64,000 nt of DNA from an uncultured Aquimarina sp. (GTDB taxonomy: Bacteria; Bacteroidota; Bacteroidia; Flavobacteriales; Flavobacteriaceae). Location: positions 434,001-498,000 of the forward strand of contig NZ_CANLMP010000004.1 in the NCBI RefSeq assembly GCF_947492405.1, given 5' to 3'. Below are positions 29,601 to 37,785 of the stretch, in pieces. Numbering within the stretch: the first letter of the stretch is position 1; each line of letters begins with the position of its first letter. The translations under genes and the position numbers were made by a program. Under the pieces are notes generated by a model. The model searched no databases, had not been told where the DNA came from, and was given only the letters and a program-made list of their open reading frames with translations.

Positions 29601-30381
29601 CTGTTTGATGCATTTTTAGCAAATCAAATATTTGTTGCTTAATATCGTGTTCACGATAGCCAGCGGACATTAAAACAACGGTTGAAATATCTTGTGATTC
29701 TAAAGCATCAATAATATTATGAATAGGTGCTAAATTATTGGATAGATAATAACTGCGATACCCAAAAATAATGGCTTGCTTTTTTGTTGCTGGTAGTGTT
29801 TGTGTATTGTAAATTCCTGCTGCAGGGTGATATAAAAATAAATCAGGAATGGTTCTAATAGCATTAGGTATTACTGTAGCATCTGTAATTCTATTGCTAA
29901 TTAATTGTAAAGCAGCTTGGCAATTTTCAATACCACCAGCTTGTATGTACTTCCATATTAAATCTACATCTTTTAACGGAATATTAGAAGATTGCATCAA
30001 TTCTAAATCCGGTTTATTATCACCAGGTAAAAACAATAATTGAATATCGTTTTCTTCGCAACATTCGGTAACCGCTTCACATAAATAATTATAATAGGCT
30101 TTTCCTCCTAACAATTTTAACACCACAATTTTTGCTGATGAAATAACCTCATCAATATAGTTGTCAATAGTTAATTCTTGTTTAAAATAACTAAGGTTTG
30201 CAAACCGAAATGAAGGTGCATTTTCTACTGCGTTATGAATTAATTTATAAGCATTATGCATCATAAACAAATCAGAATCTGCTGAAGACAAAAAAACAAT
30301 ATCTCCAGGAGATTGGTCTATATAAAATACACCTTCATCATTAGGATTCCAACCGCCCGGTATAGTAGAAATTAAATGCAC
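26635..30381 (-). CDS. cobN: CobN-type cobaltochelatase large subunit
   Basis: This 1,248-residue protein is of normal length for the CobN/BchH family. It has the central core HIGKHGNLEWLPGKSVALS (about residue 555), INDPGEGTQAKRR, and the late segments GAPTRGRLDILPTGRNFYSVD and GSKPGAYGAGLQGLID. The large subunit binds the corrin ring during ATP-driven metal insertion and needs AAA+ partners; the ChlI/ChlD-like gene at 33553 is the likely one. It is the last gene of the cobalamin operon, 18 bases after cobW. Because the operon also encodes CbiX, its exact step is not certain. The pathway context makes magnesium chelatase subunit H unlikely. Confidence 0.92.
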   Translation of the reverse strand: MHLISTIPGGWNPNDEGVFYIDQSPGDIVFLSSADSDLFMMHNAYKLIHNAVENAPSFRFANLSYFKQELTIDNYIDEVISSAKIVVLKLLGGKAYYNYLCEAVTECCEENDIQLLFLPGDNKPDLELMQSSNIPLKDVDLIWKYIQAGGIENCQAALQLISNRITDATVIPNAIRTIPDLFLYHPAAGIYNTQTLPATKKQAIIFGYRSYYLSNNLAPIHNIIDALESQDISTVVLMSAGYREHDIKQQIFDLLKMHQTEKPQIIINTTGFSVQGFHDTTQSLFDVFNVPIIQAIMGSCNRESWLEGNFGLPPTDIAMNIALPEVDGKIISKVISFKESKEKDTLTDSEIVSYVPNVEGCQFVAEMAKAWINLQQKTNAEKRIALVLPNYPNNNSRLANGVGLDTPQSTLQILAQLARENYTLAPDFPKTTKELIDKLTNSVTNSLETINTLNERHAIKLEEVVFYQYYNQLSKTLRDTIEAQWGNPNESPNYQKGYFLIPGFISENVLVSIQPSRGYNLDLQACYHSPDLPPPPAYLAYYFWLQHDFKADALVHIGKHGNLEWLPGKSVALSKETCFPAAILGAIPHFYPFIINDPGEGTQAKRRNQAIILDHLIPPMTRAENYGDLLKLELLIDEFYESALVDKKRASLIKTKIETIVNETHLKSDLNQDGKDIDALLEVIDGYLCELKESQIRGGLHILGKLPKQEKLVDLIVALHRLPQGNLKGITQCLAEDLQLNFDPIDVSYSDLFEKEILGISCRTYGQAVELLENKAKNIVSQLLSNNQNENIGEYTQEILAYIQQHTLPVLHKTSNEINHLIKGLNGEYIPAGGSGAPTRGRLDILPTGRNFYSVDVRTVPSEAAYELGTKSAQNIIDRYLQENGEYPTSIGLSVWGTSTMRTSGDDIAQALALIGVKPIWQGSNRRVKDFIVLSTLELKRPRVDVMLRVSGFFRDAFPDLISLFNSAVEKVASLDETDEQNPIKKRFEEEKQQWQKEGLDEKQANERALYRVFGSKPGAYGAGLQGLIDGKNWTTSDDLAQAYINWSGYAYYGKNNSGKSAHETFKRRLSSIEVVMQNQDNREHDILDSDDYYQFQGGMTAAVYTVKGSQPETYFGDHSRPENPKVKSLKEELLKVFRSRVVNPKWMQGMQEHGYKGAFEMAATMDYLFAYDATTNLIEDFMYEQITDKYLFDEQNKSFISVHNPWALKDMSERMLEAIQRGMWENPSEETIDQLKEIYKNSDAITE

Positions 30382-30399
30382 TTTTTTAAGAATGTTAAA

Positions 30400-31479
30400 T
30401 TATAAATGAGAATGTCCGTGCTCATGATCATGGTGGTGATGACTATGCGCATGGGTGTTGATTTCGTTATTTTCGGTAAGTTCTATATTTTTACCAATAA
30501 CCACTAAACTTGTTTTACGAGCTTCATTAGCTCCCCACGGTCTTTCGAAATAATAATCAAAACGTGCGCCTACACCTTGTAACACCATACGCATTGATTT
30601 GTTAGGAATATTTACAAAACCTTTAATTCTATAAATTTCGTGTTGCGCTACTAATGCTTTTAAATCTTTTACGAGGTTTTTAATATCTGTAGTTTCAGCA
30701 TATTCTAATAAAACCGTTTTAACGTCATCATTATGATGGTGATGGTTTCCGTGTTTATGATGCTCTTCGTGAATAGAATGACGGTTATCTACATCATCTT
30801 CTGCAGAAGCTCCAATACCCAATAAAATAGCATTGTCTAATTCTCCTTTTACAACAGGAACAATTTTAGTATTTGGTCTTGCCTTCTCAGTTACTATTTT
30901 AGTAATGGTTGAAAAATTTTCATCATCAACCAAATCTCTTTTACTTACCAAAACTAAATCAGCACACGATAATTGGTCCAAAAACAATTCTTCAATAGGT
31001 GTTTCGTGGTCTAACGTGTCATCCGCTAAGCGTTGCGCTTGCACACGCTCTCTATCACAAATTTCTCCTGTAGCAATTCCTACCGCATCGACCACAGTAA
31101 TTACAGAATCTATCGTAATATGAGGTTTTAAATCTGGCCAGTTCACGGCTTTTACTAAAGGTTTTGGCATAGACAAACCTGAGGTCTCTATCACAATATG
31201 GTCAATTTCTTCTTTGCGTTCTAACAGTTGTAGCATAGACGGTAAAAACTCTTCTTGTACGGTACAACAAATACATCCGTTAGGTAATTGTACTAAGTTG
31301 CAATCCTCATCGCCACATTCTGATGAAGCTATCAATTGTCCATCTACATCTACTTCTCCAAATTCATTTACCAAAACAGCAATGCGTTTTCCGTTGGCAT
31401 TCTTTAACATGTTATGTACTAAGGTCGTTTTTCCTACGCCTAAAAATCCGGTAACTATTGTAATTGGTATTTTATTCAT
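30400..31479 (-). CDS. cobW: CobW-family GTP-dependent metallochaperone
   Basis: The 359-residue protein has a G1 loop TGFLGVGKTTLVHNML (about 9-24) and the COG0523 metal motif GCICCTV (about 67-73). It also has SKRDLV (NKxD-like) and a C-terminal CobW_C domain. Two histidine-rich stretches (about 235-255 and 340-358) would hold divalent metal. CobW proteins deliver Co2+ using GTP. Its position directly before cobN supports cobalt supply to the chelatase. Confidence 0.92.
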   Translation of the reverse strand: MNKIPITIVTGFLGVGKTTLVHNMLKNANGKRIAVLVNEFGEVDVDGQLIASSECGDEDCNLVQLPNGCICCTVQEEFLPSMLQLLERKEEIDHIVIETSGLSMPKPLVKAVNWPDLKPHITIDSVITVVDAVGIATGEICDRERVQAQRLADDTLDHETPIEELFLDQLSCADLVLVSKRDLVDDENFSTITKIVTEKARPNTKIVPVVKGELDNAILLGIGASAEDDVDNRHSIHEEHHKHGNHHHHNDDVKTVLLEYAETTDIKNLVKDLKALVAQHEIYRIKGFVNIPNKSMRMVLQGVGARFDYYFERPWGANEARKTSLVVIGKNIELTENNEINTHAHSHHHHDHEHGHSHL

Positions 31480-31557
31480 TTCTTTAAATTCTATTGTATT
31501 AATACTGAATTATTTTTTTATAGCTGTTATCATAATAACACTGAACATCCCTCTAAA

Positions 31558-31605
31558 TCTCCCTTCAAAGGGAGACTTATTAGCTCCCTTCCTTCGAAGG
31601 AAGGG
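31558..31605. repeat. Two adjacent palindromes (REP-like) inside the cobalamin operon
   Basis: TCTCCCTT/AAGGGAGA (31558-31565 with 31568-31575) and a perfect 20-bp palindrome at 31586-31605 (CCCTTCCTTCGAAGGAAGGG) lie in the 178-base gap between pduO and cobW. They have the look of dispersed intergenic REP elements. In mRNA they would form two stable hairpins, which could stabilise or trim the long transcript. Confidence 0.75.
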
Positions 31606-31657
31606 TTGGGGAAGGATGTTTTTTAATTGTTTATAGCTTTTTACACTAAACTTCATC

Positions 31658-32242
31658 TTAACTTTTCTTCTTCTTTCTTTTATATAAAAACAAGTTCCAC
31701 TTTTCTTCGGCAACACCGTGTTTGTCCATTTCTGCTCTTGCCATTGTGAAAAACAAATCAGACATTCTGTTTACATAACTCATAATGTAATCGTGCACAC
31801 AGTCAGGATCTTCTTGCATTAGGGTAACCAACGTTCTTTCTCCTCGTCGTATTTGTGTTCTACAAACATGACAAAGTGCAGAGATTTCGTTACCTCCTGG
31901 TAATAAAAAATAATCCGATGGCGAACTGATACTATCTTCCATTTGGTCTAACCACTGCTCACAAAATTCAGCGCCATCTTTAGGTTCTGGATTAGGATTT
32001 TCTTTTTTAGAATCTGATGGACGTGCCAAATGCGACATCATATTCATCATATCTTTTTGAATACGATGTAAATTAGGTTGCCATTCGTGATCATTTCCTA
32101 ATTTAGCTCGCAGTAATCCAATGGTAGAATTTACCTCATCCAAGGTTCCGATACATTCAATTCGTGCGGAATTTTTATAGGTTCTTTTTCCTCCAAAAAC
32201 CCCAGTAGTTCCTTTGTCTCCTTTTCTTGTGTAAATCTTCAT
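31658..32242 (-). CDS. PduO-type cob(I)alamin adenosyltransferase
   Basis: The 194-residue protein carries the three family motifs: TRKGDKGTTGVFGGKR at the N-terminus, RIECIGTLDEVNSTIG near 28-43, and VCRTQIRRGERTLV near 130. It transfers the adenosyl group of ATP to Co(I) corrinoid, giving the adenosylated form used by later enzymes. It lies three bases after cbiA and is separated from cobW by the palindrome-bearing gap. Confidence 0.93.
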   Translation of the reverse strand: MKIYTRKGDKGTTGVFGGKRTYKNSARIECIGTLDEVNSTIGLLRAKLGNDHEWQPNLHRIQKDMMNMMSHLARPSDSKKENPNPEPKDGAEFCEQWLDQMEDSISSPSDYFLLPGGNEISALCHVCRTQIRRGERTLVTLMQEDPDCVHDYIMSYVNRMSDLFFTMARAEMDKHGVAEEKWNLFLYKRKKKKS

Positions 32243-32245
32243 GCG

Positions 32246-33556
32246 TTACTTATTTATTTCATTAATCAATTGTAAAAGTATTCCTGATGTACCAAAATAG
32301 TGATGTACATAAGAACCCATTACTTTATTTTTTTTATGAATTTTGGTATTGGTTTCGCCATCTCTAGCGTTTAAAATCGTGGCAGGTATACCCGTTTCAT
32401 TATCATGTATTAAACTAGAATAATGAAACTCATGTCCTTTAAAAGTATGACCATTAATTTTGGAAACACGATACCCTAAATGCAATTTTTTATTAGCTAT
32501 TGTCGATTCAAAATCAAAATAATTAACCATTTTAAAGGCTTCATTATCTTCAGATATAATGGCCTTTCCTAAGTACATCATGCCTCCACATTCCGCATAA
32601 ATCTGCCCATTATTTTGAGCAAATTCTTTAATATTAAGAAGCATTTCTGTGTTATTAGACAGCTCTTTTAAATAAGATTCTGGATAGCCACCTGGTACAT
32701 AGACAAAATCACAATCAGGAAGCATAGCATCGTTTAAAGGACTAAAATACGTTACTTCACCTAAGGCTTGCATTGCCGCTATATTCTGAGGATATATAAA
32801 ATTAAAAGCTTCGTCTTTAGCTACTGCAAATTTTATGTTATTGTTTGTTGTTAATTTCTTTTCTGAAATAACTCTTGGTTTCACTTCTTTTGAAGCTTCT
32901 AAAATCGCTTTCCAATCAACTGTTTTATCCAATTCAGTAGCAATTCGGTCAATAACACTATCAAATTTTTCAATGTCGCGTATGTTTAATCCTAAATGCC
33001 TTGAAGGAATTTCAATATTTTTTAAATTCGATACATACCCAAAGCATTTTACGTTGATGTCTTCGCAAGCTTCTTTAAGCATTGTATAATGTCTTTCGGA
33101 GCCTACTCGATTAAAAACAACTCCCATGATTTTCACCTCCTTATCAAAATTTACAAAACCTTGAATCAACGGAGCCACAGAATAAGCAACTGCTTTTGCA
33201 TCGACTACTAATAAAACAGGTATTTGTAGTTTTTTTGACATTTCGGCGGTGCTACCTTTGTCTTTTTTTGCGCCATCAAACAATCCCATAACGCCTTCTA
33301 TGCAATTAATTTCAGCATGCTGGCCATAGAAATTTAAACTAGTGTTGATTTCATTTTGATCCATCATAAATAGATCTAAATTGACACCTACTTTTCCGCT
33401 AGCTAATTCATGAAATTTTGGATCAATATAATCCGGACCAACTTTAAAAGGCTGTACAGCTATGTCCTTCTGTTTAAACAACCGTAATAATCCTAAAGTA
33501 ACAGTGGTTTTGCCTGCATTACTGCTTGGAGCAGCTATGATAAATTGCTTACTCAT
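32246..33556 (-). CDS. cbiA: Cobyrinic acid a,c-diamide synthase
   Basis: The 436-residue protein has an N-terminal dethiobiotin-synthetase-like ATPase (IIAAPSSNAGKTTVTLGL, Walker A at about 10-18; GLFDGAKKDKG). The C-terminal half is a class-I-type glutaminase with the nucleophile Cys in IYAECGGMMYLG and a late His in VHHYFG. It amidates the a and c side chains using glutamine. Its start overlaps the chelatase ATPase stop by four bases. Confidence 0.93.
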   Translation of the reverse strand: MSKQFIIAAPSSNAGKTTVTLGLLRLFKQKDIAVQPFKVGPDYIDPKFHELASGKVGVNLDLFMMDQNEINTSLNFYGQHAEINCIEGVMGLFDGAKKDKGSTAEMSKKLQIPVLLVVDAKAVAYSVAPLIQGFVNFDKEVKIMGVVFNRVGSERHYTMLKEACEDINVKCFGYVSNLKNIEIPSRHLGLNIRDIEKFDSVIDRIATELDKTVDWKAILEASKEVKPRVISEKKLTTNNNIKFAVAKDEAFNFIYPQNIAAMQALGEVTYFSPLNDAMLPDCDFVYVPGGYPESYLKELSNNTEMLLNIKEFAQNNGQIYAECGGMMYLGKAIISEDNEAFKMVNYFDFESTIANKKLHLGYRVSKINGHTFKGHEFHYSSLIHDNETGIPATILNARDGETNTKIHKKNKVMGSYVHHYFGTSGILLQLINEINK

Positions 33557-35223
33557 CTTTTGATAGGTGTTGGAGTTTCAGAAACTGTTGCTCTCATTAA
33601 AATTTCATAATTAGCTTGAATACGATTTGCAAATTCTTGAGCAACTCCAATTTTTACCACCCCTTTTTCTGCATCAATTATTTGAGTGGTATGTATTCCT
33701 TTGCAATACGTCTGAAAAGCGAGTACTATATCTTCTAAAGTATGTTCCGCATTTAATTTCCCATCTGTAATAATATGAAGGTGGTGATGAAACGCTATAT
33801 CCGAACAAATTCCTTTTATTTTTTTAAATCCGGCAGCTAAATTAGTCTTCCCTCCAGTTTTAAGATTTGTTAATGCCGTTTCAATTTCTTTTAAAACTCC
33901 TGTTTGATTTAAAATATGTTGCGCTTCTCCATCAAATAAAGAAACCACAGAGAATTGCGTATGTTGTTTTTTTGATTGTTCTGCAATTTTATGTACAGCG
34001 CCTTTAGCATATGTTATAATTTCATCTTTCATCATAGAGCCACTAGAATCTATCAAAAAGATATGATGCTGCTTCAAAAGGTTGCTCTTCCGTTTGGTTT
34101 TTAATTCAAATTTATCTGTTGCTATATATTGACTTACGGTCTTTTTTGTGTCGGTAGTAGTAATATTTCCTTTGTTATTGTGAATTGAATTCGCTCCGTT
34201 ATCAATTGTATTTGTAGTTACTTCTTTTGGCTTATTAAATTCATTTTGTGGAATTAGAATATGTATCTTTTCTTCTTTTGAAGTATTTCCATCAACAGGA
34301 GATTCTTTTGGTTGCTCATTTTCGTTTTGAGATGGATTTTGTTGATTTGGATTTTGATGTAAACTTCTATGATTCAATACAAAATCGGCAATTTTATCTA
34401 CGGCTTCTGTAGTTACTTCTGATTGATTCAAATAAGAGGCATAAGCTCTAGCCGATTTCAGTAATAAAATATCTGCACGCAAACCTTCTACTTGATGCTG
34501 AACAGCTAATACACTACAATATTCTATAATTGAATCACTTATTTTTATGGATTTTAAATTCTTTTTAGCTCTTTCTATTTGTATCGCGATGTCTTCATCT
34601 TTATTTTTATAATTAGCGACAAACTCTATAGGGTTATCATCAAACTCGAAACGTTGTTTTATGATTTGCTGACGTACTTTAGGATCTGTAGGTGTTGTTA
34701 TACGAACACTTAATCCAAAACGATCTTTTAATTGAGGCCTTAAATTTCCTTCTTCAGGATTCATAGAGCCGACCAAACAAAACTGACTTTTAAAATAACG
34801 AGAGATGCCTTCGCGCTCCACATAATAACTACCAGAAGCAGCTGCATCTAATAAAATATCTGTAAGGTAATCTTGTAGTAAGTTCACCTCATCCACATAC
34901 AAAACACCTTGGTGTGCTTGTGCCATTAAACCTAAGTTAACAACTTCTTTCTTAGCATTAATCAATTGTTCTAAATCAATGCTTCCAATAAGTCTATCTT
35001 CAGAAACACCTATAGGTAAATTAATAAAAGGAAAAGATTGTTGAGTACTCATTAGATTTGTTAGCGATCTAATGAGTGTAGTTTTTCCGGTTCCTTTATC
35101 ACCAATAGCTAATACTCCTCCAATAAGAGGATCAACCAAATTTAATATAAGTGCTAGCTTAAAATCATCTTGGCCAACAATAGCTGAAAAAGGAAAATTG
35201 ATTTGTTTTTCGTCTTGTATCAT
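33553..35223 (-). CDS. ChlI/ChlD-like AAA+ and VWA chelatase subunit
   Basis: The 556-residue protein joins an AAA+ module (about 1-280; Walker A GDKGTGKTTLI, Walker B VLYVDEVNLL) to a C-terminal von Willebrand A domain (about 390-550; MIDAS motif FLIDSSGSM). The linker is rich in Asn, Gln, Lys and Glu (about 290-380). It is built like the I and D subunits of magnesium chelatase fused together, or like CobS plus CobT. It most likely drives CobN with ATP. It overlaps both neighbours by four bases, so the cobalt genes are tightly coupled. Confidence 0.88.
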   Translation of the reverse strand: MIQDEKQINFPFSAIVGQDDFKLALILNLVDPLIGGVLAIGDKGTGKTTLIRSLTNLMSTQQSFPFINLPIGVSEDRLIGSIDLEQLINAKKEVVNLGLMAQAHQGVLYVDEVNLLQDYLTDILLDAAASGSYYVEREGISRYFKSQFCLVGSMNPEEGNLRPQLKDRFGLSVRITTPTDPKVRQQIIKQRFEFDDNPIEFVANYKNKDEDIAIQIERAKKNLKSIKISDSIIEYCSVLAVQHQVEGLRADILLLKSARAYASYLNQSEVTTEAVDKIADFVLNHRSLHQNPNQQNPSQNENEQPKESPVDGNTSKEEKIHILIPQNEFNKPKEVTTNTIDNGANSIHNNKGNITTTDTKKTVSQYIATDKFELKTKRKSNLLKQHHIFLIDSSGSMMKDEIITYAKGAVHKIAEQSKKQHTQFSVVSLFDGEAQHILNQTGVLKEIETALTNLKTGGKTNLAAGFKKIKGICSDIAFHHHLHIITDGKLNAEHTLEDIVLAFQTYCKGIHTTQIIDAEKGVVKIGVAQEFANRIQANYEILMRATVSETPTPIKR

Positions 35224-35936
35224 AATACCATACTATTATTATAGATCCATATCAATCCTATAACTATCGAAGCTACTCCTGCAAGACCATTCATCCACTT
35301 GAAAATTGCTAGATTACGTTCTAAAAAACGACTCATCACAACAATCAAAACATAACTATATACCGCCATTGCTACAATAATTCCTAAAGATTCTACAGCT
35401 AGTATAAAAAGAGCATCAGTTATAGTTGCGCTACTTAAAACTAGTGCAGATGTTAATGCCCCTCCTGTGCCTGCCAACCCATGCAACATGCCAATCCAAA
35501 AAGATTTATTCATTGGATTTACAGCAATTTCTTCTCCTTGGGTTCCGTGTAAATGAATTGGATTCGAAAGTTCATGTTCGTGAGGTTCAATTTTTTTATG
35601 AACTTTTACCATTTCATTAATAGCATGATTCCTTCTGATTGCAACTATCCCTAACCAAATCATAATTGGACCAACAGCTAATTCTGCATAAAAAGAAATA
35701 TCATTTATTACTAAAGAAGTTATACTCTTAAAAAATAATGCAACTCCTCCAAACAGTAACAAGGTTACGGAATGACCAAATGCCCATTGAGAAGCTTTGA
35801 ATACCGATTTAAAGCTTACCTTTTTTTTATTAATGGCATTCTCCGTAGCTAGCACAGAAACCGCTGTTACATGATCTGGCTCAAAAGAGTGTAAAATTCC
35901 CGCCATCAAAGGTCTAATCAAAGAAGTAAAAGTCAT
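35220..35936 (-). CDS. Cobalt/nickel transporter-like membrane protein with HX4DH motif
   Basis: The 238-residue protein has about six membrane helices. HSFEPDHVTAV near residues 17-27 fits the HX4DH metal signature of NiCoT-type transporters, and a second His-containing segment GMLHGLAGTGGALTSAL lies near 150. A hydrophilic loop (about 105-140) holds several His and Glu residues. Placed between cbiD and the chelatase ATPase with four-base overlaps on both sides, it is a good candidate for cobalt uptake. The related UreH/HupE-like families are alternatives. Confidence 0.7.
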   Translation of the reverse strand: MTFTSLIRPLMAGILHSFEPDHVTAVSVLATENAINKKKVSFKSVFKASQWAFGHSVTLLLFGGVALFFKSITSLVINDISFYAELAVGPIMIWLGIVAIRRNHAINEMVKVHKKIEPHEHELSNPIHLHGTQGEEIAVNPMNKSFWIGMLHGLAGTGGALTSALVLSSATITDALFILAVESLGIIVAMAVYSYVLIVVMSRFLERNLAIFKWMNGLAGVASIVIGLIWIYNNSMVL

Positions 35937-37018
35937 TTTTTATTATATTTAATAAATGTTCCGTTTTTATGAATAAGGTAAATATCGAGTATCACCTGTT
36001 TAATTTTCACATGCGTATGTTGATAACAATGTTTTAATAGCAACTGAAAAAAAGGAGCGTCTTGCTCAAAATCAAATAATTCAATCAACCTTCCAGCCAT
36101 ATTTAAAGATTTGATTTTATCTACATCCTTATAACCAACTTTTTGGGCTAACTCCACTACAAAATCTTTGTTCCAACTAGAAACACAACTATGGGTATCG
36201 GTAACTCCACCAGCTAGTTTTACAGCCTTGCCTAGCATAATCCCAATACTTACCTTTTCTATTGGTGATTGATTAATTTTATTGAGAGTTTCTCCTATCC
36301 AATTACCATAATGAATAAAAGCTTGCTCTGGTAAATGATTAAATTTTTTTGACAGGAACTTTTCGCTTCTGGCACCAGAATTAATAACCAACTCTGTTAC
36401 CTTATTTGCCACTGCAACATCAATTCCTTGCTCTATACTTGCTATATAAGATGAAGCGGAATAGGGTTTTACAATTCCGGTGGTTCCTAAAATAGAAATC
36501 CCATTCATGATACCAACCCGCTCATTAAGGGTTCGTTTGGCTAATTTTTTTCCATCAGTAACATACACAGTAACCGATACACCGCACTCTAAATCGTAAT
36601 CGTGTAATAATTTTTGAAGAGCGCTCGTTATCATTTTTCTTGGAACAGGGTTGATAGCAGGTTCTCCAATAGCAAGTTCTAAACCTTTCAGTGTAACCGT
36701 GCCAACACCTTCTCCTGCAATAAACTGAATACCTTTTTCTTGCGTTAATTTTAGCATACAACCTATCTCTGCCCCATTGGTAACATCAGGATCATCTCCC
36801 GCATCTTTAATTACTGAGCAATTGGATGTACTTTCTGTAAACTCGCAATGGTGAATAGGTATTTCGAGTATTTTATCTATAGGTAAGTATACGTTAACAG
36901 CTTTATTTTTTTTCTGATGAATAATAGCCTTCAAACCTGATTTAGCAGCAGCAGTAGCACAAGTACCAGTGGTAAATCCATCTCTTAAAGGTCCTTTTGG
37001 AATTTTTCTCAAACTCAT
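35933..37018 (-). CDS. cbiD: Cobalt-precorrin-5B C1-methyltransferase CbiD
   Basis: The 361-residue protein begins with LRDGFTTGTCATAAAKSGL, the CbiD signature, followed by KDAGDDPDVTNGAEI and GEPAINPVPRKMI. It methylates C1 in the oxygen-independent ring-contraction branch. Four-base overlaps join it to cobK upstream and the transporter downstream. Confidence 0.95.
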   Translation of the reverse strand: MSLRKIPKGPLRDGFTTGTCATAAAKSGLKAIIHQKKNKAVNVYLPIDKILEIPIHHCEFTESTSNCSVIKDAGDDPDVTNGAEIGCMLKLTQEKGIQFIAGEGVGTVTLKGLELAIGEPAINPVPRKMITSALQKLLHDYDLECGVSVTVYVTDGKKLAKRTLNERVGIMNGISILGTTGIVKPYSASSYIASIEQGIDVAVANKVTELVINSGARSEKFLSKKFNHLPEQAFIHYGNWIGETLNKINQSPIEKVSIGIMLGKAVKLAGGVTDTHSCVSSWNKDFVVELAQKVGYKDVDKIKSLNMAGRLIELFDFEQDAPFFQLLLKHCYQHTHVKIKQVILDIYLIHKNGTFIKYNKK

Positions 37019-37770
37019 ACCACAATCGTTTTAGATATTAATAATTCCAACTCTTCAGTAGTATATACCACCTTAAAATATATTGGTATTTTTGGTTGCT
37101 TGATAATAATGATTTGCACATCTGTTTTTAAAGCCGCTTCAATTTTTGTGCTTAAAAACCCACTATTTCCTGTTTCTTTAGTTAAAACAACATCGATCTG
37201 ATGCGTTTTAATCACCTCAATTTCTTTTTTCAAATTGGAAGATGGCAATCCTAAAATCAATTGTTCTTTAGGGAAATCACTTTCTTCCGCAATCGCTAGT
37301 GATTCTGGTCTGTTTAATATTCTGAAATACGTAGTGTTTTTTTGCCACCAAGGTGCTAATCTTTTAATCGATTGTACTCCGGTTAAGGCTAATACCCTTT
37401 GATTTTCTTTTAATAAGGCTACACCTTCATCATATGTATTGACATAAGACACTAATGAATGTGCTGTTTTTTGAAGTAATTGTCGCCCAAATCGTATAAC
37501 AGGAATTTGTAAACATTCTGCCACTTTAGCTATAGTATCGTGCAATAGTTCTGCAAATGGATGAGAAGCATTTACAATCATTTCTATATCATTCTTAATG
37601 ATGTATTTTTCTAATTGTTGCTCATCTAACGCACCGTATCTGTAACTAGCAATCTTAGTTGTTTTAAAAGGGATATTTGTTTTTGTAGAATACACAAAAG
37701 GCAAGGCCATACTTTCTAATAAAGTGGCTGTTTTTTTACCTTCTGTTGTGCCTCCAAAAACTAATATCAT
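37015..37770 (-). CDS. cobK: Precorrin-6A reductase (CobK/CbiJ)
   Basis: The 251-residue protein opens with ILVFGGTTEGKKTATLLES. It contains VNASHPFAELLHD and LVLTKETGNSGFLSTKI-type segments typical of CobK/CbiJ. It reduces the macrocycle with NAD(P)H after CbiD. It lies between the CbiG-CobM fusion (15 bases upstream) and cbiD (four-base overlap). Confidence 0.92.
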   Translation of the reverse strand: MILVFGGTTEGKKTATLLESMALPFVYSTKTNIPFKTTKIASYRYGALDEQQLEKYIIKNDIEMIVNASHPFAELLHDTIAKVAECLQIPVIRFGRQLLQKTAHSLVSYVNTYDEGVALLKENQRVLALTGVQSIKRLAPWWQKNTTYFRILNRPESLAIAEESDFPKEQLILGLPSSNLKKEIEVIKTHQIDVVLTKETGNSGFLSTKIEAALKTDVQIIIIKQPKIPIYFKVVYTTEELELLISKTIVV

Positions 37771-37785
37771 TTTGCTTCTTATATA

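Noticed and set aside
26635..30381. Reading CobN as magnesium chelatase subunit H
   Set aside because: There are no chlorophyll genes, and all neighbours are cobalamin genes.
31510..31716. Minus-strand reading frame spanning the palindromes and the end of pduO
   Set aside because: It is composed of hairpin sequence and overlaps the 3' end of pduO in another frame.
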